A stretch of DNA of 64,000 nucleotides. Origin: JAJNPS01 sp031378845. GTDB lineage: Bacteria > Pseudomonadota > Alphaproteobacteria > Rhodobacterales > Rhodobacteraceae. Of this stretch, positions 16,481 to 25,665 are shown in pieces (position 1 is the first letter of the stretch; every line of letters begins with the position of its first letter). Made by a program: the position numbers and the translations under genes. The DNA is taken from positions 1-64,000 of the forward strand of contig JANNES010000017.1 in assembly GCA_031378845.1 (NCBI GenBank). Direction: 5' to 3'. The notes under the pieces were generated by a model. That model did no database searches and had not been told where the DNA came from. It worked only from the letters and a program-made list of their open reading frames with translations.

Positions 16481-17275
16481 TCAGCCGATCCGGCCGGAAA
16501 TGTAGGATTCCGTGCGCGGATCCTTGGGGTTGGTAAAGATCTGGCCGGTCTCGCCGTATTCGACCAGGTGGCCAAGGTGAAAGAACGCGGTTTTCTGACT
16601 GACGCGGGCGGCTTGCTGCATCGAGTGGGTCACGATCACGACCGAAAACTGGCTGCGCAGCTCGTCAATCAGTTCCTCGACCTGTGCTGTGGCAATCGGG
16701 TCAAGCGCCGAGCATGGCTCATCCATCAGCAGGACCTCGGGGCCGGTGGCGATGGCGCGCGCGATGCACAGACGCTGTTGCTGGCCGCCCGAAAGACCTG
16801 TTCCCGGCGCCTGCAGACGGTCCTTGACCTCGTTCCAGATCGCCGCCTTTCGCAGGCAGCTTTCCACGATCTCGTCGAGTTCCGCCTTGTTGCGGGTCAG
16901 GCCGTGGATTTTCGGGCCATACGCCACGTTGTCATAGATCGATTTCGGGAACGGGTTCGGTTTTTGGAACACCATGCCGACCTTGGCGCGCAACTGGACC
17001 GGATCGACACGCGCATCATAGATATCCTCGCCTTCCAGGGTGATCTTGCCCTCTACCCGGCAGCTTGGGATGGTGTCGTTCATCCGGTTGAGACAGCGCA
17101 GGAACGTGGACTTGCCACAGCCCGACGGCCCGATAAAGGCGGTGACCGTCTTGTCGAGAATATCGACATCGACATCCTTGATCGCATGGTTGGTGCCATA
17201 GAACACCTGGGCCTTGCGGGCCTCGATCTTGACCGTCTGCGCGTCCACCCGGTTCTCCATTCGCATATCGTTCAT
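16481..17275 (-). CDS. pstB: Phosphate ABC transporter ATP-binding protein PstB
   Basis: 264 residues. Walker A GPSGCGKST at 49-57, ABC signature LSGGQQQRL and Walker B VLLMDEPCSALDP. The D-loop and switch His (VIVTHSMQQAARVS) are intact. Closely matches PstB along its length. Couples ATP hydrolysis to phosphate import through PstCA. Lies 17 bases after pstA in the operon. Confidence 0.97.
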   Translation of the reverse strand: MNDMRMENRVDAQTVKIEARKAQVFYGTNHAIKDVDVDILDKTVTAFIGPSGCGKSTFLRCLNRMNDTIPSCRVEGKITLEGEDIYDARVDPVQLRAKVGMVFQKPNPFPKSIYDNVAYGPKIHGLTRNKAELDEIVESCLRKAAIWNEVKDRLQAPGTGLSGGQQQRLCIARAIATGPEVLLMDEPCSALDPIATAQVEELIDELRSQFSVVIVTHSMQQAARVSQKTAFFHLGHLVEYGETGQIFTNPKDPRTESYISGRIG

Positions 17276-17292
17276 GTTCAGGTCCCTCTGGG

Positions 17293-18648
17293 CTACCAGC
17301 GCCGCTCGAACTTGCGGCGCAAGAGAATGGCCGCCACGTTCATGATGACAAGAAAGATCAGCAACACGATGATGGCGCCGCTGGATCGTTCGATAAAGGC
17401 AGGGTCAGCCCGCTGCGCCCAGCCGAACACCTGCACCGGCAGGGCCGTGGCGGGGTCCAGAAAGCCCTCGATCGGTGCCGAAGGATAGTTGTCGACGAAC
17501 GCTACCATCCCGATCAGCAGCAAGGGTGCGGTTTCCCCCAAGGCCGAGGCCAGCCCCAGGATCGTGCCGGTCAGAATGCCGGGCATCGCCAGCGGCAGGA
17601 TGTGGTGAAACACCGTCTGCATCTTGGAGGCACCGATCCCCAGCGCCGCATCCCGGATCGACGGCGGCACGGCACGGATCGAGGCGCGCGTGGCGATGAT
17701 GATCGTCGGCAATGTCATCAGCGACATTACCAGCGCACCGACCAGAGACGATGACTGCGGCAGCCCGATAAAGTTGATGAACAACGCCAACCCGAGGATC
17801 CCGTAGACAATCGACGGCACCGCAGCGAGGTTCGAGATATTGACCTCGATCAGATCCGTCCAGCGGTTCTTGGGCGCGAACTCCTCCAGATAGATCGACG
17901 TCGCAACCCCGACCGGAACCGTCATGATCAAGACCATCAGCATCATGTAGGCCGATCCGATGATCGCAACCCCCAGTCCAGCAGCCTCGGGTCGCTGGTC
18001 AGACGCATCCGGATTGGTGAGGAACGCCCAGTTGAACGACGAGGCCAGCAGACCTGCCGCTTGCAACTTGTCGGCAAGGACAAGCTGTTGGGGCGTCACG
18101 TTGCTGTCACGCTCGGCGGTCTGTAGGGTGACGCGGCCCTTGAGGTAGCCGTCGATCCGCCCCGTCGCCAAGACGGTCGCATCGATGGTCGTCCCCACCA
18201 TCTCTGGATTGGCCAGTACGGCCGCGCGCAGATCACCCGCCGCGTCCTTCGAGATCATTTCGGCCACGTCCTTGTCGGACACGCCCTCGGCGACAATTCC
18301 CTTTTTCTCCAACTCGGCGAGGAACGCCGCGACCAGGACCTTGGAATACCCGACCGTGGTCACTTTGCTCATCTCGTCGCGGTTGCGGTTCCCTTGCGGG
18401 TCCAGCGTTTCAGCCGTCAGCGTCGTCGGAAAGCTGAGCTTGGCCTGAAAGAACGACGACACCCCGTCGCCGATGATCGTCCAGAGCATGATCGCCAGCA
18501 TCGACAGGCTCAGCGCGATGGCCCCGATGCCGTAAGCCTTGAACCGGGCTTCGGATGCATTGCGCCTGCGCATGAGTTTGGTCTGCTCAAGCAACGAGGA
18601 TTTCGGGCGCGCAGGCATCGCTGCCCCGGAGGCCGTGGCGTCGGTCAT
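17293..18648 (-). CDS. pstA: Phosphate ABC transporter permease PstA
   Basis: 451 residues. An N-terminal region of about 200 residues (one helix near 40-60 plus a periplasmic DUF3333-type domain) precedes the six-helix BPD_transp_1 permease core, which contains the EAA-loop sequence DAALGIGASKMQTVFHHILP. The ATG overlaps the pstC stop (ATGA), so the two permease subunits are translationally coupled. The long form is common in alphaproteobacteria. Confidence 0.95.
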   Translation of the reverse strand: MTDATASGAAMPARPKSSLLEQTKLMRRRNASEARFKAYGIGAIALSLSMLAIMLWTIIGDGVSSFFQAKLSFPTTLTAETLDPQGNRNRDEMSKVTTVGYSKVLVAAFLAELEKKGIVAEGVSDKDVAEMISKDAAGDLRAAVLANPEMVGTTIDATVLATGRIDGYLKGRVTLQTAERDSNVTPQQLVLADKLQAAGLLASSFNWAFLTNPDASDQRPEAAGLGVAIIGSAYMMLMVLIMTVPVGVATSIYLEEFAPKNRWTDLIEVNISNLAAVPSIVYGILGLALFINFIGLPQSSSLVGALVMSLMTLPTIIIATRASIRAVPPSIRDAALGIGASKMQTVFHHILPLAMPGILTGTILGLASALGETAPLLLIGMVAFVDNYPSAPIEGFLDPATALPVQVFGWAQRADPAFIERSSGAIIVLLIFLVIMNVAAILLRRKFERRW

Positions 18649-20105
18649 TCGTATTGCTCCCGATACTTGCGCACCACCCACAAGGCAAAGACGTTCAGCC
18701 CCAGCGTGATAAAGAACAGGCTCATGCCCAGCGCAAACGCCACCAGCGTCTCGGGCGAGGCAAAGTCGGTGTCGCCGGTCAACTGGCCCACGATCTTGAC
18801 CGTGATCGTTGTCATCGCTTCGAAGGGGTTGAGGCTCAGCTTGGCCGCAGCCCCTGCCCCCATCACCACGATCATCGTCTCGCCGATGGCGCGGCTGGCG
18901 GCCATCAGGATCGCGCCAACAATCCCCGGCAGGGCGGCAGGCAGCACGACCTGCCGGATCGTTTCGGATTTGGTCGCGCCGATGCCAAGGCTGCCGTCGC
19001 GCATCGATTGCGGCACCGCATTGATGATGTCGTCCGACAGCGACGAGATAAAGGGGATATTCATGATCCCGATCACAATCCCTGCGGTCATTACAGATGC
19101 CCCGCTATCGCCCAGACCCAACGGTTGCGCAAAGTAGTCGCGCAACATCGGGCCGACGGTGACCAGCGCAAACAGACCAAACACCACCGACGGGATGCCT
19201 GCGATGATCTCGATCATCGGCTTGATCCACGACCGCACGCGCTTGTCGGCATATTCCGCCAGATAGATCGCGGCGAACAGTCCCACCGGAACCGACACCA
19301 GCATCGACACAAAGCTGATATACAACGTGCCCCAAAGCAGCGGCGCGATGCCAAGGTCGGAGCCGCCGCGAAAGTTTGGCGACCACGTCAGGCTGAGGAA
19401 GAAATCCTTGGCCGGATACATCCGGAAAAAGTTGACCGTCTCGTTCAGCAGCGAATAGACGATGCCGACCGTCGTCAGGATGGCGATGGATGAGGCAGCA
19501 ATCAGCAGACCCTGGATGACCTGCTCCACCCGGTTGCGGGCCCGAAAATCCTTGTGGGTCACCATGATCGCATAGGCAAACCCGCCGATTGCCAGCACCA
19601 GCGCCAGCAGGGTGCGGCCCAACGCACCCCAGCTTGTCAGCACGCGATACTCTTGCGCCGCCGCAAGGACTTCGCCGGAAACTTCCGAGCCCAGGGCCAC
19701 GCCCACCTCGGCCAGTTTTTCACGGACATTGGTGGATTCGGCGCGGATCATGCCCGCGTCTTCTTGGGACATCGCCCCTTGGGCAACGGCCACATCCAGC
19801 CCACCCGCGACCCGGCGCACGTCCGTCATCACCAGTTCCATCGAGCCACCTTCGGCCATCATGTCCGCAGGCAGGATCGACGCGATCCGGCTTTCCACAA
19901 GGATGGGTTGCAGGATCACCCAAACCACAAGCCCCAGAAAGGCAGGCAACATCACCATGATGGCACCATGCCAGCCATAATAGAGCGGCAAGGAATGCAA
20001 TTCGCGCGGGTTGCCTTGGACCGAGGCCATCACGCGCTGACGGCACAAGACAAATGCTGCACCGGCCAGCACGAGAACGACGACGAGGAGAAAAAGGACC
20101 GACAT
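18645..20105 (-). CDS. pstC: Phosphate ABC transporter permease PstC
   Basis: 486 residues. N-terminal membrane segments and a periplasmic stretch (about 1-200) precede the permease core. The EAA loop is DGSLGIGATKSETIRQVVLP. Partner of PstA in the inner-membrane channel for phosphate. It is separated from pstS by 67 bases that contain a GC-rich stem-loop. Confidence 0.95.
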   Translation of the reverse strand: MSVLFLLVVVLVLAGAAFVLCRQRVMASVQGNPRELHSLPLYYGWHGAIMVMLPAFLGLVVWVILQPILVESRIASILPADMMAEGGSMELVMTDVRRVAGGLDVAVAQGAMSQEDAGMIRAESTNVREKLAEVGVALGSEVSGEVLAAAQEYRVLTSWGALGRTLLALVLAIGGFAYAIMVTHKDFRARNRVEQVIQGLLIAASSIAILTTVGIVYSLLNETVNFFRMYPAKDFFLSLTWSPNFRGGSDLGIAPLLWGTLYISFVSMLVSVPVGLFAAIYLAEYADKRVRSWIKPMIEIIAGIPSVVFGLFALVTVGPMLRDYFAQPLGLGDSGASVMTAGIVIGIMNIPFISSLSDDIINAVPQSMRDGSLGIGATKSETIRQVVLPAALPGIVGAILMAASRAIGETMIVVMGAGAAAKLSLNPFEAMTTITVKIVGQLTGDTDFASPETLVAFALGMSLFFITLGLNVFALWVVRKYREQYE

Positions 20106-20137
20106 CGGCTATCCCGTCCGCAAGACTGAAGGAAGGT

Positions 20138-20163
20138 GGGGCGGCGCCTTGCGGTGCCGCCCC
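20138..20163 (-). promoter_or_regulatory. Intercistronic stem-loop between pstS and pstC
   Basis: Eleven-base arms GGGGCGGCGCC and GGTGCCGCCCC enclose TTGC, starting ten bases after the pstS stop on the minus strand. No T-run follows. Such hairpins after a binding-protein gene usually protect the upstream message or cause partial termination, giving more PstS than PstCAB. Confidence 0.6.
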
Positions 20164-20172
20164 GGCAACTGC

Positions 20173-21225
20173 TTATTCCAGCGGACCCATCGCGGTCTCG
20201 GCGGCAACGGCGGCTTGCGTCGCTGCCAGTTCCGGGTCGGACACCAGCCCGTAGGCAGCCAGCGGGCCATCGGGCCCGGCCATATCGTTCGACACAAAGA
20301 ACTCGACATACTCTTTCAGGCCGGGGATCACGCCGATATGCGCCTTTTTGACGTAGAAGTAGAGCGGACGTGATACCGGGTATTCCCCTTTGGAAATCGA
20401 CTCGGTCGTGGGAACAATGCCGTCCATCGTGGCAACACGCAGCTTGTCGGTGTTGTTTTCGTAAAAGGACAGACCGAACACGCCAACGGCGGTCTTGTCG
20501 GCATCCAGACGCGCCAGCGTCTCGGTGTAGTCGCCGTCGATGTCGACCGACTTGCCGTCGGTGCGCAGCTCGTTGCAGGCCTTGGTCGCGTTGGCAGCCT
20601 TTTCCTTGTCGTCAGCGCCGGTCGCTGCGGCCAGGAACAGATCATATGCGCCCGAAGCCTTGCAGCCTTCGACGATCACTTTGGTGTCGAACACTTCACG
20701 CGTGCCGTGCTTGGTACCGGGGATGAAGGCAAGGATCGGCTGGGCGGGAAAGCTTGCATCGACATCCGACCACATTGCGGCGGCGTTATCGACGATGGCG
20801 CCGTCCTTGGCAACTTTGGCGGCCAGCGCGCCGTAAACGGCAGCCGGGGTCATCGCGAATTCGGCACCATCAGCCGCCGAGGCGAACACGATGCCGTCAT
20901 AGCCGATGCGCACTTCCATGATCTCTTCGACGCCATTGGTCTTGCACAGATCAATGTCCGACTGCGAAATGCGCGAGGACGAATTGGCGATGTCGACGGT
21001 GTTTTCGCCAACCCCTTCGCACAGCTTTTTACGGCCCGCGCCCGAACCGCCGCCTTCGACGACGGGCGAGGGGAAGTCAAAGTTTTCGCCGAACGCTTCG
21101 GCAACGATCGTGGCATATGGCAGCACGGTCGACGAGCCGGTGACTTGCACCTGATCGCGGGCCTGCGCCATCGTCCCTGCCGCGGCGATCGCCAAGGCAC
21201 TGACAGAGAATTTTACAGCTTTCAT
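20173..21225 (-). CDS. pstS: Phosphate-binding periplasmic protein PstS
   Basis: 350 residues with a Sec signal peptide (MKAVKFSVSALAIAAAGTMAQA, cut after about residue 23). The phosphate-binding strand VQVTGSSTVLPYA and DIANSSSRIS loop are recognisable. The ATG at 21225 is preceded by GAGGAG. It captures periplasmic phosphate and delivers it to PstCA. First gene of the operon, directly behind a four-repeat Pho box. Confidence 0.95.
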   Translation of the reverse strand: MKAVKFSVSALAIAAAGTMAQARDQVQVTGSSTVLPYATIVAEAFGENFDFPSPVVEGGGSGAGRKKLCEGVGENTVDIANSSSRISQSDIDLCKTNGVEEIMEVRIGYDGIVFASAADGAEFAMTPAAVYGALAAKVAKDGAIVDNAAAMWSDVDASFPAQPILAFIPGTKHGTREVFDTKVIVEGCKASGAYDLFLAAATGADDKEKAANATKACNELRTDGKSVDIDGDYTETLARLDADKTAVGVFGLSFYENNTDKLRVATMDGIVPTTESISKGEYPVSRPLYFYVKKAHIGVIPGLKEYVEFFVSNDMAGPDGPLAAYGLVSDPELAATQAAVAAETAMGPLE

Positions 21226-21289
21226 GGAACACTCCTCAAAGAAAGGGGCCAACCCTGAGTCGGCCGCAATCGTGAGTTAGGGGCCGCGC

Positions 21290-21329
21290 ATGACAGCTAG
21301 GTATACTATTTGTAACAGGACCATGACAC
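21290..21329 (-). promoter_or_regulatory. Four-repeat Pho box upstream of pstS
   Basis: Read on the minus strand, four 7-base units GTGTCAT, CTGTTAC, AGTATAC and CTGTCAT are each separated by exactly 4 bases (11-base phasing), the pattern bound by PhoB dimers. A TAACTC -10-like hexamer lies about ten bases after the last unit, as expected for a PhoB-activated promoter where the box replaces the -35. The array ends 65 bases upstream of the pstS start. Confidence 0.85.
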
Positions 21330-21483
21330 GACGCGCTGCAAGCAATTGTTTACCGGGCTGCTCTGGTGACCGGCTTTGACCATTCGGCGGTGCCAAGACT
21401 TCCGGTCACAGACCACATCGCGCTGCACGCCGGGCCAAGGACAACCCCGGCCAGCATCCATCCCTCTGAACCAGGTCAGAAAT

Positions 21484-22656
21484 TCACGCAGCCGCGACAG
21501 CCGCCACGAACCGCGCGACCTCATCTTGGCTGTTATAGGCATGCACCGAGGCGCGAACCATCTCGGGCAAATTGCGCGCTGCAAAATCGCGCGGCGCCCA
21601 GTGTGCTTTCGATACCGAGGTGTTCATTCCTTGCGCCTGCAACCGCTTGGACAAATGCTCTGACGCAATGCCTGCGCGGGTGAATGTCACGATGCCGCCC
21701 TTGCGCAGGCCCTGATCGCGCACGGTCACGCCGGGCAAACTACTCAATTCATGACGTAATTCCGCCGCCAATCCGACCAGCCGCGCCTCGATTGCCGCCA
21801 TCCCGAATAACAGTGCGTAGTCGACCGCCGCCGCCAGCCCCGCCTTTCCGGCAACGTTCTGCTCGAACGCCTCGAATCGCCGCGCGCCTGCTTCCCAGTG
21901 GATCCCATCGCCCGCCACCGATGCCGAATGCCCATCCACAAAGGGGGGATCCAACATATCCAGCGCCGCGCGCCGCACATATAGAACACCTGTTCCGCGC
22001 GGCCCGCGCAGAAACTTTCGCCCGGTGCCGGTAAGAAAATCGCACCGGATTTCGTCCACATTCACCTGCACTTGCCCCAGGCTCTGGCAGGCGTCCAGCA
22101 GGAACGGCACCCCCGCCATGCGTGCCACGCGCCCCACATCGGCTGCAGGTTGCACGATCCCGCCTTGGGTCGGGATATGTGACAAAGAGATAAGACGCGT
22201 GCGCCCGCCGACCATCGCCGCAAGTGCCGTCACATCGATCTGCCCATGCACATCCGAAGGACATTGGCGCACCACGATCCCCTTGCGCGCCACCATCTGC
22301 ATCAGCGACAGCGTGTTGGACACATAGTCAGACACATGGATGATGACCTCATCACCCGGCAGCCAGCGCAGGCCGTAAAAGACCATGTCCCAGGCGCGCG
22401 TCGCGCTTTCCTGATAGGCGATTTCATCGGGTGCCGCCCCGATCAACACCGCAAAAGCCGTATAGAAACGCGCCAGCACGTCGGCATGCGCGGCTTCGGC
22501 CTCGTAACCGCCCATGCGCCGCTCTGCCTCCAGATAGCGCGTCATCGCAAGGTAGACCGGGTCCGGCATCAGGGACGATCCGGCGTTGTTGAAATGCACG
22601 ATGTCGTTGCAAGCAGGGGTGTCGGCACGCAATTGCGCCACGGTAGCAGGTGTCAT
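21484..22656 (-). CDS. Class V aminotransferase family PLP enzyme
   Basis: 390 residues from the ATG at 22656 behind GGAGG. Fold-type I PLP enzyme of the cysteine-desulfurase/isopenicillin-epimerase-like group: FNNAGSSLMP start, SLSHIPTQGG, LLDACQSLGQ with the PLP-ring Asp, and TGTGRKFLRGPRGTG containing the Schiff-base Lys. I see no mobile-loop Cys typical of IscS. No neighbours suggest a pathway. Substrate unknown. A second enzyme of the same superfamily lies at 56062-57291. Confidence 0.85.
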   Translation of the reverse strand: MTPATVAQLRADTPACNDIVHFNNAGSSLMPDPVYLAMTRYLEAERRMGGYEAEAAHADVLARFYTAFAVLIGAAPDEIAYQESATRAWDMVFYGLRWLPGDEVIIHVSDYVSNTLSLMQMVARKGIVVRQCPSDVHGQIDVTALAAMVGGRTRLISLSHIPTQGGIVQPAADVGRVARMAGVPFLLDACQSLGQVQVNVDEIRCDFLTGTGRKFLRGPRGTGVLYVRRAALDMLDPPFVDGHSASVAGDGIHWEAGARRFEAFEQNVAGKAGLAAAVDYALLFGMAAIEARLVGLAAELRHELSSLPGVTVRDQGLRKGGIVTFTRAGIASEHLSKRLQAQGMNTSVSKAHWAPRDFAARNLPEMVRASVHAYNSQDEVARFVAAVAAA

Positions 22657-22787
22657 TTGGTGCCTCCACAACCAGCCCTAAGTCGCCTGCCACACTTTCC
22701 ACCAAAAGCCGGTTGGCGCAACATGGCGCACAACAACGGCTCTGACGATGCCGCAATCTGGGGAAAACCAAAAGCTGCCGCAGGATC

Positions 22788-23273
22788 TCAGTTGGCGTAG
22801 ACGATGACCTCAGGCAGTTCGGTCAGGCTGAGTTCCAGCGCCCGGAACGCCGCCAGCGACAACAGCGCCCCGCCCTCGCTGGGCAAAAGATCGACCGCCA
22901 CCGACGCACCGGTTGCCGTGACCACGCGCCCCTTTGCGGGTGCCGTCACAAGCGCGGATTTCAACCAGAACCCCTGTTCGGTGACAGGCCCAAGGCCGAC
23001 CACTATGCGGCCCAACTCTCGTTGCGCCGCAACTGCAGGGGCTGCAACGGCTGCGGCGCGTTCGGCTTCGGTGGTCTGGTCCAGCGCCGCGGCACTTTGC
23101 GCGCCCGGCAAGGCGCTGGTCTCGACCGCAGGGGCAATCTCAGTTGCGATCTCGTTTGGCGGCGAAACGCCCGGCGCAGGATTGCTGTCAGGAACACCAC
23201 GAACCCGGTTCAGCGCACCACAACCACCGAGCGCGAACGCGGCAAGCACCAAAAGAAGCGTAAATCTGATCAT
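22788..23273 (-). CDS. Putative lipoprotein of unknown function
   Basis: 161 residues. A lipoprotein signal peptide ends in the lipobox LGGC (Cys18). An Ala/Pro/Thr-rich, probably unstructured linker occupies about 25-85, and a compact hydrophobic C-terminal half follows (VVGLGPVTEQGFWLKSAL, ending LPEVIVYAN). Similar short lipoproteins occur in Rhodobacteraceae, but I know of no established role. It lies divergent to moaA with about 105 bases between. Confidence 0.75.
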   Translation of the reverse strand: MIRFTLLLVLAAFALGGCGALNRVRGVPDSNPAPGVSPPNEIATEIAPAVETSALPGAQSAAALDQTTEAERAAAVAAPAVAAQRELGRIVVGLGPVTEQGFWLKSALVTAPAKGRVVTATGASVAVDLLPSEGGALLSLAAFRALELSLTELPEVIVYAN

Positions 23274-23378
23274 GGGCCAAGCTTAGGGGGGCACATCGCG
23301 CCATGCAATCACGGAGTTCTTTCTTGTGCTGCAACCAGCCGTTTCCTACCATGGCGATGCGCATTGTAAGGCCGACCG

Positions 23379-24395
23379 ATGACAAACATGCCTGTCCCCC
23401 CGCTGATCGACCCCTATGCCCGCGCGATCAGCTATCTGCGGGTCTCGGTCACGGACCGATGCGATTTCCGCTGCGTCTATTGCATGTCGGAAAACATGAC
23501 GTTTCTGCCCAAAGCCGAACTCCTGACGCTGGAAGAACTCGACCGTATGTGCACCGCCTTTGTCCGCATGGGCGTGCGCAAGCTGCGCATCACCGGCGGC
23601 GAGCCTTTGGTGCGCAAGGGGATCACGACATTTTTTCGCGCGATGTCGCGCCATCTGGATACCGGCGCGCTGGACGAGTTGACGCTGACGACCAACGGCT
23701 CGCAACTGGCGCGCCACGCTGCTGAACTGGCGGCTTGCGGGGTCCGGCGGGTGAATGTCTCGCTCGACACGCTTGATGCGGCCAAGTTCGCAAAGATCAC
23801 GCGCTGGGGGCGCCTGGATCAAGTATTGAACGGGATTGCCGCCGCCCGCGCGGCGGGTCTGGCCGTCAAGATCAACGCGGTCGCGCTGAAAGGTGTCAAC
23901 GAGGATGAGCTTTTTTCCTTGGTCGACTGGAGCGCGCGCGAAGGCCATGACCTCACCTTTATCGAGGTCATGCCGATGGGCGATATGGGCGGGGCAGACC
24001 GGCTGGACCAGTTCTGGTCGCTGAAAGACCTGCGCGCGCGCCTGAGCGAACGCCACGCCCTGACAGACCTTGATCAGCGCACCGGGGGGCCTGCGCGCTA
24101 TGTAAGTCTGGCAGACACCGGCCAGAAGATCGGCTTCATCACCCCGCTCAGCCACAATTTCTGCGAAAGCTGCAACCGCGTCCGGCTGACCTGTACGGGT
24201 GAGTTGTACATGTGCCTTGGCCAGGAAGATATGGCCGACCTGCGTGCGCCCTTGCGTGCCAGCACCGATGACGGCCTGCTTGAGACCGCCATTCGCCGCG
24301 CCATCGCGGGCAAGCCCAAGGGACATGACTTCGATTATGGACGACAAGCCGTGACAGGGCAGGTCTCGCGCCATATGAGCCATACCGGCGGCTGA
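23379..24395 (+). CDS. moaA: GTP 3',8-cyclase MoaA
   Basis: 338 residues. Radical-SAM cluster motif CDFRCVYC (Cys28, Cys32, Cys35) and a second 4Fe-4S cluster near the C-terminus (NFCESCNRVRLTCTGELYMC). Substrate-binding TGGEP and RTTNG-like motifs are present. It makes (8S)-3',8-cyclo-GTP, the first molybdopterin intermediate. The C-terminus lacks the typical paired-Gly tail and ends HMSHTGG, which does contain GG. moaC and moeA are at 37.9-39.6 kb, so the pathway genes are split. Confidence 0.96.
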   Translation: MTNMPVPPLIDPYARAISYLRVSVTDRCDFRCVYCMSENMTFLPKAELLTLEELDRMCTAFVRMGVRKLRITGGEPLVRKGITTFFRAMSRHLDTGALDELTLTTNGSQLARHAAELAACGVRRVNVSLDTLDAAKFAKITRWGRLDQVLNGIAAARAAGLAVKINAVALKGVNEDELFSLVDWSAREGHDLTFIEVMPMGDMGGADRLDQFWSLKDLRARLSERHALTDLDQRTGGPARYVSLADTGQKIGFITPLSHNFCESCNRVRLTCTGELYMCLGQEDMADLRAPLRASTDDGLLETAIRRAIAGKPKGHDFDYGRQAVTGQVSRHMSHTGG

Positions 24396-24435
24396 GAGCG
24401 TACCACATACGCGCCGTGATGGCCTGTTGTTCAGA

Positions 24436-24512
24436 TGGTCGGGGCGAGAAGATTCGAACTTCCGACCTACGGTACCCAAAACCGTCGCGCTACCAGGCTG
24501 CGCTACGCCCCG
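24436..24512 (-). tRNA. tRNA-Pro (anticodon TGG)
   Basis: On the minus strand it runs from CGGGGCG to CGCCCCG-A-CCA, with an encoded CCA. The anticodon stem ACGGT/ACCGT encloses TTTGGGT, giving anticodon TGG. The D-loop contains AGCCTGGTAGC and the T-loop GTTCGAATC. 77 bases. Confidence 0.95.
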
Positions 24513-24552
24513 ACGCGTGCTGCTTACAAGGATGGCGCGGCAAAGAAAAGGG

Positions 24553-25035
24553 TTACTCGTTGCAGGACCAGGCGGCGTCTGCCTGCGTGATGGAGGGATG
24601 GCGCATCTGTGCCCCCGGCACGATGCCCATGCGTCTGGCCAGACCGCCGTTCACCTCCAGAATGTATTGAACCCCTTCACCGCCATCGATCGATGAGCGA
24701 TCCCCCGGAACCGCGTTGGCATGCACGCGCGTCACCGTGCCTGTGGCATCCGCAAAGATCATGTCCAGCGGGATCAGCGTGTTCTTCATCCAGAATTTGG
24801 CGTGGCGGGGGGTCTCGTAGACAAAAAGCATGCCGGCGGACAGCGCCATTTTCTCTCGGAACATCAAGCCCTTGGCGCGTTCATTGGGGTCATCCACCAC
24901 CTCGACGGACAAGCTTGCCTTGCCGTCTTGCCACCGCAGGTCAAGCCTTTCGTCGCTGCAGGCGCGCGCCGCCACGGGCGCGAAAACCAGCAAAAGTGCG
25001 ATCAGGCTCCGCTTTGCCGCGCTGCCGCTTCCCAT
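24553..25035 (-). CDS. DUF192 family exported protein
   Basis: 160 residues with a signal peptide (about 1-25, hydrophobic LIALLLVFAPVAARA). The DUF192 core contains RAKGLMFRE, FWMKNTLIPLDMIF and QYILEVNGG. DUF192 proteins are small periplasmic beta-barrel-like proteins of unknown chemistry. Its first 34 bases overlap the end of the double cold-shock gene, so the pair is probably one transcript. Confidence 0.9.
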   Translation of the reverse strand: MGSGSAAKRSLIALLLVFAPVAARACSDERLDLRWQDGKASLSVEVVDDPNERAKGLMFREKMALSAGMLFVYETPRHAKFWMKNTLIPLDMIFADATGTVTRVHANAVPGDRSSIDGGEGVQYILEVNGGLARRMGIVPGAQMRHPSITQADAAWSCNE

Positions 25036-25538
25036 GATACCACCTGCACGGCCATGCGACCACGTTTCCCATCAACCACTTTCAGCGATACGGCTTCGCC
25101 AGCCTGCAAATCAGCCAGTCCCGACGAGCGCAGGACCTCGATATGCAAAAACACATCTTCATTGCTGCCAAAGACATTCGCAAAGCCAAAACCCTTGCCC
25201 TTATCGAACCATTTTACCCGTGCGGGCAACAACGGCAAGGCCGCAAGTTCCGCCACTCCCGGCTGGGCATCTTCTTCGCCCAAGGGAAACAGGCCCGGCG
25301 CGGGCGGTGCAATTTCTTCGACCGAGACGGCCTGAACGCCCCGCTGGGTCATCTGGACGCGCACCACGATCGCGGCACCATCTGCAACCGAGCTTTGTCC
25401 GAAATTGCGCAGAACATTGGCATGCAGGAGGATATCTGCACCCCCTTCATCCGCAACGATGAAACCAAATCCCTTGGCGGGATCGAACCATTTTACGTGG
25501 CCATGCACGACATGCGTGGCCTTTTCTTCGTCTTCCAT
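25002..25538 (-). CDS. Double cold-shock-domain protein
   Basis: 178 residues with two cold-shock domains joined by a Pro/Leu-rich linker. Domain 1 (about 10-72) has HVKWFDPAKGFGFI, and domain 2 (about 105-170) has RVKWFDKGKGFGFANV plus DVFLHIEVL. The aromatic RNP1/RNP2 motifs for binding single-stranded nucleic acid are intact in both. Two-domain CspD-like proteins are common in alphaproteobacteria. ATG 25538 is preferred; GTG at 25550 is the alternative. Probably an RNA chaperone co-transcribed with the DUF192 gene. Confidence 0.9.
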   Translation of the reverse strand: MEDEEKATHVVHGHVKWFDPAKGFGFIVADEGGADILLHANVLRNFGQSSVADGAAIVVRVQMTQRGVQAVSVEEIAPPAPGLFPLGEEDAQPGVAELAALPLLPARVKWFDKGKGFGFANVFGSNEDVFLHIEVLRSSGLADLQAGEAVSLKVVDGKRGRMAVQVVSWEAAARQSGA

Positions 25539-25665
25539 GTCGCGAGCCACTTCCCCAGAACAAGCCCCAACTGCAGTCTTGCCGCGTTTTGACCATCGCC
25601 TTCAAGCGAAAAACGCACTTGTTTTTGGCATGCTTAACCAAACTGACATGCACGGTCACACGAGG

